Part shown: piece after piece, positions 9,308 through 19,013 of the stretch | How the letters are laid out: each line of letters starts with the position of its first letter | Numbering within the stretch: position 1 is the stretch's first letter | From: an uncultured Pirellulaceae bacterium | Lineage (GTDB): Bacteria; Planctomycetota; Planctomycetia; Pirellulales; Pirellulaceae | DNA length: 33,319 nucleotides | NCBI GenBank assembly: GCA_938082855.1 | Contig: CALKCC010000240.1 | Coordinates: forward strand, 1-33,319 | Direction: 5' to 3' | Notes under the pieces: model-generated | Told to the model about the DNA's origin: nothing | Seen by the model: only the letters and a program-made list of their open reading frames with translations | The model's database searches: none | Translations under genes and position numbers: made by a program

Positions 9308-10144
9308 TCATACGTCACTCTGATTGCCCGTCGCGTCGAAGGCATCGCTTAAACCTTGCTCTGCTTCCTGACCAATCAATTGACCAGACAGTTCACGGGT
9401 ACGTCGGTCTAACTGAGTTAAATAAACCAGCGCAATGAAGTCGTATAGAGCATGACTCGTTGCCGCAGGAAGCAGCGAACCTGTCCACTCGGCCAGATAG
9501 CCAAAGTAAATCCCTATCAGAAAGGTTGCCACAAAGTACGTGAGCGAGACGGCATGACAAAGTCCAAACAATAGGGACGTGATCAGGATAGGAATCCAAA
9601 TTCCAGCTTCAGTCCCAACGAGTGACTTCATCCATTGTTGAACAAACCCCCGAAAGAGCCACTCCTCACCGATCCCTGCCCCAATTGAAATGAGCAACAA
9701 TCCCCAGATCGGGATGCCACGAAGCCAGGGCATCAATTTGGTGAGGACCAATTGGCGAAGGTTCTGAAGCGGCTTGAAATGAGGCTCACATAGTTCAGCA
9801 GCGACAAACAGAGCCAATACAGGAATTGTCGCTATACAACCAAAGACAATGGCGGATAACCAGGAATCCTCGCCAATCAATTGCCCGGAGAGACTCGTAG
9901 CATTGGGTAAGTCACACCAGTAAATCAGTAGCAACGCTACAGGAACCAACGCGAATTCCACTACCACGAATTTCAACAGGACGCTCTGCCAAGTCCCCGG
10001 CAAACTGCTGAGATCGTCTGACTTGTCACTTTCTGGCGATTCTAGCGTCAGATCCAGAGGCTGATCGGCACCGCTTTGAGCGTTAAATTCGTCACTGTTT
10101 TCAGCGGCAAATTGGTCTGAATCGCTGGAACTTGCATCCACCAA
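9308..10144 (-). CDS. CPBP family intramembrane glutamic endopeptidase (CAAX-protease-like)
   Basis: GEEWLFRGFVQQWM (EExxxR motif), FGLCHAVSLTYFVATFLIGIYFGYLAEWTGSLLPAATSHALYDF; several TM segments. Confidence 0.88.
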   Translation of the reverse strand: MVDASSSDSDQFAAENSDEFNAQSGADQPLDLTLESPESDKSDDLSSLPGTWQSVLLKFVVVEFALVPVALLLIYWCDLPNATSLSGQLIGEDSWLSAIVFGCIATIPVLALFVAAELCEPHFKPLQNLRQLVLTKLMPWLRGIPIWGLLLISIGAGIGEEWLFRGFVQQWMKSLVGTEAGIWIPILITSLLFGLCHAVSLTYFVATFLIGIYFGYLAEWTGSLLPAATSHALYDFIALVYLTQLDRRTRELSGQLIGQEAEQGLSDAFDATGNQSDV

Positions 10145-10587
10145 TGAGTCCTCCTATTAATTGGTACTATTTTGGCAAAATAAACGGCCAATGCCGCTTA
10201 TCAGTGGTACTTTTTGCATGGAATCACCACAGTTTATGTGTTTTACGTCAATAACCCCTACTGTAGGGGGTTTTGTTAATTGACACCTTTAGAACTTCGC
10301 TGGTAGATTTACCTACTTATGTTTTGGCCGGAATATTTGACCTAGTTGCCCTTTATTCTCTAGTTAAACGGTCTTGCTCAACGCTCCAGTTTAACTATTT
10401 TGAAGCAAAGGTGGTTTTTCAGGGAAATGAGCGGTTAAGCCATCAATATAACGAACATTCCAGCTATTTACAGTGAGCTGCTTGGCGGAGGTAATCCCCC
10501 AAAAACGCTGACTTATTGCATAACAACAAGCACATTTAGACGAGCCTTGTCTACGGTTCAAAACCCCCAATAGGACAGATTTACAAC

Positions 10588-13230
10588 ATGGCAAAAAAAG
10601 CAAAAATGACGTACTACTTCGGTAAAACCAAAACCGAAGGCCGAGGAGTTGGCAAAGATATTCTAGGTGGAAAAGGCCTGAACCTTGCTGAAATGACTGG
10701 AATTGGTCTTCCAGTCCCTCCTGGATTCACAATTACCACCACGGTATGTGACCAGTACTACAAGCTTGGTGAACAGCTTCCTGCCAATCTGATGGACGAT
10801 GTCTCCAAAAACATTCGTACCTTGGAACGAGAATTGAAAAAGGGATTTGGTGATTCCAAGAATCCACTTCTCGTCTCGGTTCGTTCCGGAGCTGCTGTTT
10901 CCATGCCAGGTATGATGAATACGATTCTCAACCTGGGTCTGACCGACGTCTCTGTTGAAGGCTTGGCATCAGCGACAGATAATCGTCGATTTGCTTATGA
11001 CGCTTACCGCCGTTTGATCAACATGTTTGGCGACGTTGTGAAGGGCGTGGACCATCACCACTTCGAAGCAGCTTTTGACAAGATCAAGAAGAAGTACAAG
11101 GTTTCAGAAGACACCGATGTACCTGAAGAAGGACTCGTCGAACTCGTAACTGCCTACAAGGCCGTCTACAAGAAACACACTCGTACACCATTCCCACAGG
11201 ACCCGATCGAACAACTTCGACTAGCTGTCGAAGCTGTCTTTGGAAGTTGGAATACGACACGTGCGGTACGATACCGTGAAGTGGAAGGCATCCGAGGGCT
11301 ACTCGGAACGGCTGTCAACGTTCAGGCGATGGCATACGGAAACATGGGTGAAGATTCCGGTACCGGAGTAGCATTCACTCGAAACCCATCCACTGGAAAG
11401 AACGAGTTCTACGGTGAATTCCTGATCAATGCTCAGGGTGAAGACGTCGTGGCTGGTATTCGTACTCCACAACCTGTTGTCGAAATGCGGAAGTGGAATA
11501 ACGCTGTCTACAAACAGCTACTCGGAATTAAAGACATCCTGGAAAATCACTATCGTGACATGCAGGACATTGAATTCACGATTGAAAAGGGCAACCTCTT
11601 CATGCTGCAAACACGTACTGGTAAACGAACCGGTGCTGCCGCAGTCAAAATCGCCTGTGACATGGTGCGTGAAAAACTGATTGATGAAAAAGAAGCCCTG
11701 CTTCGCATTCCTGCCAATGCTCTGACTCAACTGTTGCTGCCAAGCTTCACTCCGGAAGGAAAAGCAAACGCGGACGTACTAACTCAGGGACTTCCAGCCT
11801 CGCCGGGAGCTTCTGTAGGTTACCCAGCCTTCACTGCTGACGAAGCGGTTGAACGAACTGCCAATGGCGAAAAGGTCATCTTGGTACGTAAAGAAACCAG
11901 TCCAGAAGACGTGGATGGTATGCACAGTGCGGCTGGTATTCTAACCAGCACCGGTGGGATGACTAGTCACGCCGCCGTGGTTGCTCGTGGCTGGGGACGT
12001 TGTTGTGTCGCCGGAGCCGGTGATGTGAACATCAACGAAAAGAGCCGCAGCTTCACCGTTAACGGTCGCAAGTTTACTCACAAGAGCCTCATCAGTATTG
12101 ATGGTTCAACGGGTGAAGTCATGTCCGGAGAAGTAGAAACTTCTACACCTACACTTTCGGGTAACTTCGCCAAGGTAATGCGATGGGCTGACAAATATCG
12201 TCGTCTCGATGTTCGTACCAATGCTGACTCACCAGCCGATGCGAAACGAGCTCGTGACTTTGGTGCTCAAGGTATCGGGCTATGCCGAACAGAACACATG
12301 TTCTTTGAAGGTGACCGTATTACTTCCATGCGTGAAATGATTCTTTCGGAAAACGAGAAAGATCGTCGTAAAGCATTGAAGAAACTGCTTCCGATTCAGC
12401 GTAAAGACTTCGAAGGTATCTTTACTGCGATGAAAGGTCTGCCGGTTACGATTCGCCTACTGGATCCTCCACTGCACGAATTCGTACCTCACGACGACAA
12501 AAGCCAGAAAGAATTGGCGAAAACGATGGGGATCTCACCATCCGCCGTTCGTGAACGTGTTGAGCAATTACACGAAGCCAACCCAATGTTGGGACACCGT
12601 GGTTGTCGACTAAGCATCACCTATCCTGAAATTCTGGAAATGCAGGTGACCGCCATCGTCGAAGCTGTGATTCGATGTAAGAAGAAACGAGTCAATGCAA
12701 TTGCTGAAATCATGATTCCATTGATTGGTACAGCCGCTGAACTAAAATTGCTCCGAGGCAAAGTTCAGGATACGATCGACGCCGTAAAAGCTCGCCGTAA
12801 ATACAATGGCAAGCTGAACATTCTGATCGGAACCATGATCGAGATTCCTCGTGCTGCTCTCACCGCTGACGAAGTAGCCGAGCATGCTGAGTTCTTCAGC
12901 TTCGGTACGAACGACCTGACCCAAATGACATTTGGTTATAGTCGTGACGACATCAACAGCTTCCTGCCTGACTACCTGTCTCAGGAAATCCTGCCTGTTG
13001 ACCCGTTCCAGTCTCTGGATACTACCGGTGTTGGACAATTAGTCGAATGTGGTGTGACCAAAGGTCGCTCAGTCCAAAAAGGACTCAAAGTCGGCATCTG
13101 TGGTGAACACGGTGGAGACCCTGATTCCATCCGCTTCTGCAACGAAGTCGGACTCGACTACGTCAGTTGCTCACCTTTCCGAGTGCCAATCGCTCGACTG
13201 GCTGCAGCACAGGCTGAACTTAGCAAATAG
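10588..13230 (+). CDS. ppdK: Pyruvate, phosphate dikinase
   Basis: GGKGLNLAEMTGIGLPVPPGFTITT, GGMTSHAAVVARGWGRCCVAGAGD (phosphohistidine motif), C-terminal PEP-utilizing domain FSFGTNDLTQMTFGYSRDD, VGICGEHGGDPDSIRFC. Confidence 0.98.
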   Translation: MAKKAKMTYYFGKTKTEGRGVGKDILGGKGLNLAEMTGIGLPVPPGFTITTTVCDQYYKLGEQLPANLMDDVSKNIRTLERELKKGFGDSKNPLLVSVRSGAAVSMPGMMNTILNLGLTDVSVEGLASATDNRRFAYDAYRRLINMFGDVVKGVDHHHFEAAFDKIKKKYKVSEDTDVPEEGLVELVTAYKAVYKKHTRTPFPQDPIEQLRLAVEAVFGSWNTTRAVRYREVEGIRGLLGTAVNVQAMAYGNMGEDSGTGVAFTRNPSTGKNEFYGEFLINAQGEDVVAGIRTPQPVVEMRKWNNAVYKQLLGIKDILENHYRDMQDIEFTIEKGNLFMLQTRTGKRTGAAAVKIACDMVREKLIDEKEALLRIPANALTQLLLPSFTPEGKANADVLTQGLPASPGASVGYPAFTADEAVERTANGEKVILVRKETSPEDVDGMHSAAGILTSTGGMTSHAAVVARGWGRCCVAGAGDVNINEKSRSFTVNGRKFTHKSLISIDGSTGEVMSGEVETSTPTLSGNFAKVMRWADKYRRLDVRTNADSPADAKRARDFGAQGIGLCRTEHMFFEGDRITSMREMILSENEKDRRKALKKLLPIQRKDFEGIFTAMKGLPVTIRLLDPPLHEFVPHDDKSQKELAKTMGISPSAVRERVEQLHEANPMLGHRGCRLSITYPEILEMQVTAIVEAVIRCKKKRVNAIAEIMIPLIGTAAELKLLRGKVQDTIDAVKARRKYNGKLNILIGTMIEIPRAALTADEVAEHAEFFSFGTNDLTQMTFGYSRDDINSFLPDYLSQEILPVDPFQSLDTTGVGQLVECGVTKGRSVQKGLKVGICGEHGGDPDSIRFCNEVGLDYVSCSPFRVPIARLAAAQAELSK

Positions 13231-13270
13231 TGTGTCTTAAGCAGATCACTGCTAGAGGCAATCGAAATCA

Positions 13271-13306
13271 CCCTCTTCAAGTCTTTTGATTTGAAGAGGG
13301 TTTTTT
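13271..13306 (+). terminator. Rho-independent terminator after ppdK
   Basis: CCCTCTTCAA-gtcttttgat-TTGAAGAGGG-TTTTTT; perfect 10-bp stem. Confidence 0.93.
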
Positions 13307-13415
13307 AGTTGCCTGAGTCTATGGCCAATACCCGAACTATCATAAAGCGAGTAAACTACCTGATAGGACGGGAGTTACAACTAGCTTAAAACCATTTATG
13401 TAGAGACTAAAAGTC

Positions 13416-13766
13416 GTGACTGACATCAATGCAAAATACAATCAGGCAGATGCTCTGAAAGATGAAGGCAAACTGGACGAAGCCATTGCCCTGTTGAATG
13501 AAATCCTGGAAGAGGATGCGAATCACAGCATTTCTCACTTTGCATTAGCTGTTCTTTACGGGCGTGTCGGTCAACATGACAAAGCCGTCGAACACGGTGA
13601 AACCGCGGTGGAATTAGATCCAACTGATCCTTTCAGTTACACCGCGATGAGTGTCACGTACCAGCGAGCCTATGCAGGCACTGGAGATGAAAGTTTCATC
13701 CAAAAGGCTGAATTCGCGATGGAAAAAAGCCGTCAGGTTGGCGAACAGCAACGCATGGGTGGCTAA
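13416..13766 (+). CDS. Small TPR-repeat protein (GTG start)
   Basis: ADALKDEGKLDEAIALLNEILEEDANHSISHFALAVLYGRVGQHDKAVEHGETAVELDPTDPFSYTAMSVTYQRA has TPR periodicity. Confidence 0.85.
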   Translation: MTDINAKYNQADALKDEGKLDEAIALLNEILEEDANHSISHFALAVLYGRVGQHDKAVEHGETAVELDPTDPFSYTAMSVTYQRAYAGTGDESFIQKAEFAMEKSRQVGEQQRMGG

Positions 13767-13801
13767 ACCTCAACACCTTCCTCTCCACACGCTAAACAAC
13801 G

Positions 13802-14686
13802 ATGGCATCTGACCGACAAACTACCGGCGTTCCCGGACTCGACGATCTATTGGGAGGCGGACTCATACCCGGGACGCTCTCGGTCATCATTGGTGCGACT
13901 GGAATTGGAAAAACTCAAATGGGCGTTCACTATGCCCATGCCGGAATCGAACACGAAGGTCACGGCGGTGTCTTTTTTGATATGTGTTCGCGTGGTGATT
14001 CGCAGAACCATGCTAATTACGCCAAACGCATGAAAGACTGGGAGTTGGAATTCGCCCAAATCGAGCCTCATATAGATTTCGATGCGTTTCTGGCAGGCGA
14101 AATGAAGCTTGGCGATTACATGCACATTTTTGACTACTCGGGAAAACGAGTCACTAAACGTGATTTAGATTGGGACGAGTGGCATGATTGGCAGTCTCAG
14201 CTAAACCACAAATTGACGTGTGCCATCGCCTTCCTATTTGGCAATTGTCTGCGAGGCACGAAGCGAGTCGTGGTGGACGGAGTCGAACCCGTGGGACGCC
14301 CCAACGATTCCATTCAAATCAATCTCTTCGAATACATATACCATCAAATCCTGCGTAAAGACCCAGAATGGGTCGCTCGTGATTTGCTCCGCGTTAAGTA
14401 CCGTGAAAATGCCGAGAAAGTGGCAAACTTGAAGTACGACAGTCAATCACTCGGCTGCATGATGCTTTACACATCTCACGAAACCATGCTCGATGACATG
14501 ATCGCTCGCCCATTGGATGAAGGGGATACACTCTCCAACGCCAACACACTCATCTACATGGGGAAAATACGAGATGGCATGAAAGTCCGCCGAGCTCTTT
14601 ACATTGCCAAACACCGCGGTAGTGCCTGCAGTGAAGATATCATCCCGTATCACATCGATGACTCCGGGCTTGTTCTTGACGCTTAA
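13802..14686 (+). CDS. KaiC/RadA-like RecA-superfamily ATPase
   Basis: TTGVPGLDDLLGGGLIPGTLSVIIGATGIGKTQMGVHYAHAG (Walker A GATGIGKT), RVVVDGVEPVG (Walker B-like); 35 nt downstream of the TPR gene. Confidence 0.8.
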   Translation: MASDRQTTGVPGLDDLLGGGLIPGTLSVIIGATGIGKTQMGVHYAHAGIEHEGHGGVFFDMCSRGDSQNHANYAKRMKDWELEFAQIEPHIDFDAFLAGEMKLGDYMHIFDYSGKRVTKRDLDWDEWHDWQSQLNHKLTCAIAFLFGNCLRGTKRVVVDGVEPVGRPNDSIQINLFEYIYHQILRKDPEWVARDLLRVKYRENAEKVANLKYDSQSLGCMMLYTSHETMLDDMIARPLDEGDTLSNANTLIYMGKIRDGMKVRRALYIAKHRGSACSEDIIPYHIDDSGLVLDA

Positions 14687-14725
14687 TAACCGTCCAAGAC
14701 TGTCCAAGACCCTCCAAGACTTCTG

Positions 14726-15889
14726 CTATTGAGACTGCACCATCGCCTGCCAGGAGGCAATCAAGTCCGCCGCTCCCTGCTCTATTTCTTCCTGAGTTGT
14801 CATTCGTCCAACACTTAGACGGACGGTTCCTCGAGCTACATCCGGCGATAACCCAATCGCTTGAAGCGTATCTGACATCTGCGTTTCACCACTATGACAC
14901 GCCGCTCCGGTCGACGCACACACGCTGGGCGTTGCAGCTAATAATTCACTTCCAATGACTTCTGGAAAATTAACACTCAGCGTATTAGGAAGACGCCGCT
15001 GCACATCAACCGATGCATCAGAAAACTGTCCGTTCACAGTAAGTCCGTCGATCCCCTCAGAAAGCAATCGAAACAAGAGATCTCTCTTTTGCCTCAACTC
15101 ATCCGAGTGCTGCTGGGCGTTGTCCGAGAGTAGGCGACAGGCCTCACCGAGCCCCACCCAGTAAGGCGTATTCTCCGTCCCTGCCCGAACGCCTCGTTCA
15201 TGTGAGGCTCCGTGAATGAGCGATTCGAGCGTCAGTCCTTCTCGGATATACAATGCTCCCACGCCTTTCGGAGCATACAGTTTATGTCCAGCTAGAGTTA
15301 GAAAATCAACACCGAGCGCCTGTACATCCACTGGTACCTTCCCCAAACTCTGTGCTGCATCGGTATGACAGTACACGCCTGCCTCTCGACAAAGCCTTGC
15401 GATCTCAGCGATCGGTTGAATAGCGCCAATTTCGTTGTTGGCATGCATGACGCTAACCAGTCTAGTATTGGGGCGGAGGGCTCGTGCGACATTGGCTGGA
15501 TCGATGATCCCATTAGGATCACACCCAACCCGGGTAACTTCCACGCCCAGTGATTCCAGATACGCAGCCGGCTGCTGAATGGCCGGATGCTCAAAACAGG
15601 AAATGACCAAGTGCCCTCCTAGAAATTGCTCACGATTGAGAAACACCCCCTTTAGAACATGGTTGTTGCTCTCGCTTCCGCCAGAGGTAAAAGTGATTTC
15701 ATGATGAGCTGCCCCCAAGAAGGTGGCGACGTGTCCGCGAGCCCGTTCAATCACGTCACCCAGCTCGGTCCCTTTAATATGGCTACTGGAAGGATTCCCA
15801 AACAACTCTCGCAGATAGGGCTGCATAACTTCTGTAACTTCAGGAGCAATCGGCGTGGTGGCATTATTATCCAGATAGGCCAGTGACAT
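14726..15889 (-). CDS. Cysteine desulfurase (NifS/IscS-like, class V aminotransferase)
   Basis: YLDNNATTPIAPEV, SGGSESNNHVLKG, HTDAAQSLGKVPVD, LTLAGHKLYAPKGVGALYIR (PLP Lys), CASTGAACHSG. Confidence 0.94.
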   Translation of the reverse strand: MSLAYLDNNATTPIAPEVTEVMQPYLRELFGNPSSSHIKGTELGDVIERARGHVATFLGAAHHEITFTSGGSESNNHVLKGVFLNREQFLGGHLVISCFEHPAIQQPAAYLESLGVEVTRVGCDPNGIIDPANVARALRPNTRLVSVMHANNEIGAIQPIAEIARLCREAGVYCHTDAAQSLGKVPVDVQALGVDFLTLAGHKLYAPKGVGALYIREGLTLESLIHGASHERGVRAGTENTPYWVGLGEACRLLSDNAQQHSDELRQKRDLLFRLLSEGIDGLTVNGQFSDASVDVQRRLPNTLSVNFPEVIGSELLAATPSVCASTGAACHSGETQMSDTLQAIGLSPDVARGTVRLSVGRMTTQEEIEQGAADLIASWQAMVQSQ

Positions 15890-16094
15890 TTTATTCTTCT
15901 CTGATCATGCGACTCAAAATGGTGTGATGAACTTCTCCATATGCTACCTTCCAGACCAATCGGCAGGTAGCAATGATTCCTCTTACCGCCAGCGAAGATG
16001 TCAATTTAGGAAACTTAGTGAACTTTTACCGGGGCCGGTAGCATGATTAACTGAAATAATCCGAATATTCCGAAGACAAAACTAGCACACTTTA

Positions 16095-16260
16095 TATTGC
16101 GCTTTGAGTTTAAGGGAAGTGGAGTGAGAGTCTCCCGCCGTTCCCGCGACTGTAACGAGTGAGTTTGTTCCCCATCGTGCCACTGCATTGGTTAACACTG
16201 TGGGAAGGCCTGGAACATGACATTGAAATCTCTAAGCCAGGAGACCTGGCTCAAAGCCAG
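16095..16260 (+). ncRNA. Cobalamin (B12) riboswitch aptamer
   Basis: Conserved boxes: AAGGGAAGTGGAGTGAGAGTCTCCCGCCGTTCCCGCGACTGTAA, GCCACTG, GTGGGAAGGC, B12 box AAGCCAGGAGACCTGGC; closing helix GCTTTGAG (16101-16108)/CTCAAAGC (16250-16257). Directly upstream of a TonB-dependent receptor. Confidence 0.93.
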
Positions 16261-16271
16261 ACCTTTACTAG

Positions 16272-16290
16272 CCGCCACGGGATATGGCGG
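16272..16290 (+). promoter_or_regulatory. Putative expression-platform hairpin of the cobalamin riboswitch
   Basis: CCGCCA-CGGGATA-TGGCGG; 3' arm GGCGG lies 11 nt before the likely ATG at 16302. Confidence 0.65.
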
Positions 16291-16301
16291 AATTGATCAC
16301 A

Positions 16302-18218
16302 ATGCTTCAAAAACATCTGTTTGCGATCGCAATCCTCACACTTACCGTTCACTCCGGTATAGCTCAGGATTCAGTTCCTTCTGAAATCCCCGAAACTGTC
16401 GTCATTGGACGACCGGGTTCCTTTCCTCGCAACGCTCTGCAAAACTCGTCCTTGGTGACACCTGCAGCACAGGCTGCCAGCCGTCGAACCACAGGGGCGA
16501 GTGTCGAAGTGATAACAGCCGAGCAACTAAACAAGCAGGGAACAACTACACTGCTCGATGCGCTGAGAAACCGAACGGGTATTAGCACAAGTCAAAATGG
16601 CGGTGCCGGATCATTAACATCGTTATTCCTTCGGGGTAGTAATTCGGCACACACCAAAGTGTTGATCGATGGTATTCCGATGAACGATCCATCCGGCGCT
16701 TCACGCGCTTTTGACTTTGCCAATCTGACAACGGATAACATCGAGCGTATCGAAATTCTCCGAGGGCCTCAAAGTGTCATTTACGGCAGCGATGCCATTG
16801 GTGGTGTGATTAATATCATTACCAAACGGGGGCAGGGAACTGGGGAGCTCAATTTTTCTGCCTACGGTGGAAGCCTTGGAACTCATTACGAAGGCCTGCA
16901 ATATAGCGGAGGCGACGAAAAGTCTTATTATTCGATCGCCGGGTCTTATCTGGAAACTCAAAGCGTTTCTCAGGCCGCGGCAAGGTTTGGTAATACCGAG
17001 TCGGATGGCTTTGACGTGGGTACGGTCTCAGGGCGTTTCGGCTGGAACCTACAAGACGATATCAATTTAGATTATGTGTTTCGTTTAACTTCCGCCGAAG
17101 TGGAAATCGACAATTGGGACTTTGGTGCCCCCAATCCAGTGGACAACCTCAACCGCTCGAACCTCTCACGCAATTTCTCCAACCGCATTCAACTCTCCAA
17201 ACTCGCCCTTGAAGGACGATTGGAGCACAAGGCGGCATTCAGTCTTAGCAACTATGAACGAATCGATACCAATGTCCCGAATGCCTTTTGGGCTTCCGAA
17301 TACAACGGCGAAACTCGTCTCTTCGAATATCAGGCCAATTACGCTGCCAATGACAATAACTTGCTCACAGCCGGAGTCACGTATCAGGACGAAGAAGCCT
17401 CCAGTGATTTACAAGCTCTAGTGCATCAGACTTCGACAGGTGTCTTTCTGGAAGACAGGATCACTCTTCAGGAAAACTGGCATGCGACGGCAGGTGTGCG
17501 TTGGGATGAATTCAGCCGAGCAGGGGAGGCCAACACATATCGTTTTAGCACGATCTATCACCTCCAGGACAAGCCCGCGCATTTCCATGCAGCGTTAGGA
17601 ACAGGGTTCCGAGCTCCCGCCTTGGCGGAAAATCTGTTCGCTTTCGGAAACCCCGATCTTGCGCCTGAAACCAGTAAAGGATGGGAGCTAGGGTATACAA
17701 CCGAGCTACGCGATGGCCAGATATTGTTCGATGCCACCTACTTCCGCAACGATTTTGAAAACCTGATCATCTGGAATCCCAGTTTGTTCGTCCTCGACAA
17801 CGTCGGTTTGGCGCAGTCCACTGGCATCGAACTGACCTTAGCCTGGCAACTCAGTGATCGAACCACTGTCAATGCAAACTACACCCTTACCAACACGGTG
17901 AATCGCGAAACCGGAAGTGAATTGCTTCGGCGTCCCAAGCATCGTTCGATGATCAACTTGGAGCACAGGCTGGAAGATGATAAGACGCTCCTTGGGTTAA
18001 CTCTGGCCTACACGGGGTCCCGCCTGGATAACCCTGGAGGCACGACGACCGAGTTATCGCACTATACACTGTTAAACCTCTATGCCACTCGACAACTAAA
18101 CGAACATTGGTCAGCTGTGTTTCGCGTCAACAATCTGACCGATGAAGACTATGAAGAGTTGTTCGGATACGGAACTCCTGGAGCCACTTTCTACGGTGGA
18201 TTGAGTCTAACTCGATAA
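16302..18218 (+). CDS. TonB-dependent outer membrane receptor, BtuB-like (predicted cobalamin/corrinoid)
   Basis: Signal peptide MLQKHLFAIAILTLTVHSGIAQ, TonB-box-like ETVVIG, plug domain (LLDALRNRTGISTSQNGGAGSLTSLFLRGSNSAHTKVLIDGIPMNDP, IEILRGPQSVIYGSDAIGGVINIITKRG), C-terminal barrel. ORF track start 16284 falls inside the hairpin. Confidence 0.92.
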   Translation: MLQKHLFAIAILTLTVHSGIAQDSVPSEIPETVVIGRPGSFPRNALQNSSLVTPAAQAASRRTTGASVEVITAEQLNKQGTTTLLDALRNRTGISTSQNGGAGSLTSLFLRGSNSAHTKVLIDGIPMNDPSGASRAFDFANLTTDNIERIEILRGPQSVIYGSDAIGGVINIITKRGQGTGELNFSAYGGSLGTHYEGLQYSGGDEKSYYSIAGSYLETQSVSQAAARFGNTESDGFDVGTVSGRFGWNLQDDINLDYVFRLTSAEVEIDNWDFGAPNPVDNLNRSNLSRNFSNRIQLSKLALEGRLEHKAAFSLSNYERIDTNVPNAFWASEYNGETRLFEYQANYAANDNNLLTAGVTYQDEEASSDLQALVHQTSTGVFLEDRITLQENWHATAGVRWDEFSRAGEANTYRFSTIYHLQDKPAHFHAALGTGFRAPALAENLFAFGNPDLAPETSKGWELGYTTELRDGQILFDATYFRNDFENLIIWNPSLFVLDNVGLAQSTGIELTLAWQLSDRTTVNANYTLTNTVNRETGSELLRRPKHRSMINLEHRLEDDKTLLGLTLAYTGSRLDNPGGTTTELSHYTLLNLYATRQLNEHWSAVFRVNNLTDEDYEELFGYGTPGATFYGGLSLTR

Positions 18219-18334
18219 TCGAGGACAGTGGGAATGGGGGCGATGAGTTCACTCTGGATTTAAACTAGAATGAACCGAGCGGGATGTTTACGTCTCCCCG
18301 CCTCACCCAAAATTTTCGACCTAGGATTATCGTC

Positions 18335-18997
18335 ATGTCCAACTGCAAACGCTTTGCCCTTCTGTCTATCACCTTCTGCCTGTCGCTGACCTGGCTGACC
18401 AGTCCAGCGGTCGCGGCAAAACGCGGCGCCAAACCGACAAAATGGCGTGACTTGTTTGATGGCAAAACGCTGGAAGGCTGGGAAAAGACCAACTACGGCG
18501 GGGAAGGGGAAGTTGAAGTCCAGGATGGCTTGCTACTACTCCACTTCGGTTATTCCATGACCGGCATAACCTACACACGTGACGATCTACCAAAAACGAA
18601 TTACGAAATTCGTGCAACCGTTATCAAGATGAGCGGCAATGATTTTTTCTGCGGAGCTACTTTTCCGGTGGCAGATTCTTTCTGCAGTTTTATCGCCGGT
18701 GGATGGGGAGGAGCCGTCACCGGACTTTCTAGCATCGATGGGCAGGATGCATCCGAAAACGAAACAACAGGCTACCAGAATTTTCCGGAAGGCAAGTGGT
18801 ATAAAGTTCGGATCAAGGTGGAGCCTCATCTGATTCAATGCTGGATCAATGGAAAACAGGTCGTTTATCAAAACATTCAGGATCGTAAGATCACCACGCG
18901 TAACGAAGTTAATCTCAACAAACCGCTTGGCTTTGCCACCTGGGAAACCAAAGCAGGTTATAAGTCTATTCAGATTAGAGAATTAAAAACTAAGTAG
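18335..18997 (+). CDS. Secreted DUF1080 (3-keto-disaccharide hydrolase-like) domain protein
   Basis: [27 protein letters not shown] signal; [33 protein letters not shown] and [22 protein letters not shown] typical of DUF1080. Track ORF starts at 18284. Confidence 0.82.
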   Translation: MSNCKRFALLSITFCLSLTWLTSPAVAAKRGAKPTKWRDLFDGKTLEGWEKTNYGGEGEVEVQDGLLLLHFGYSMTGITYTRDDLPKTNYEIRATVIKMSGNDFFCGATFPVADSFCSFIAGGWGGAVTGLSSIDGQDASENETTGYQNFPEGKWYKVRIKVEPHLIQCWINGKQVVYQNIQDRKITTRNEVNLNKPLGFATWETKAGYKSIQIRELKTK

Positions 18998-19013
18998 TCA
19001 TTGGTTTCCAAGA

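Noticed and set aside
10273-10476. 67-aa ORF in the ppdK leader
   Set aside because: No convincing RBS or homology; overlaps the terminator-like hairpin region. Could be a leader peptide but unsupported.
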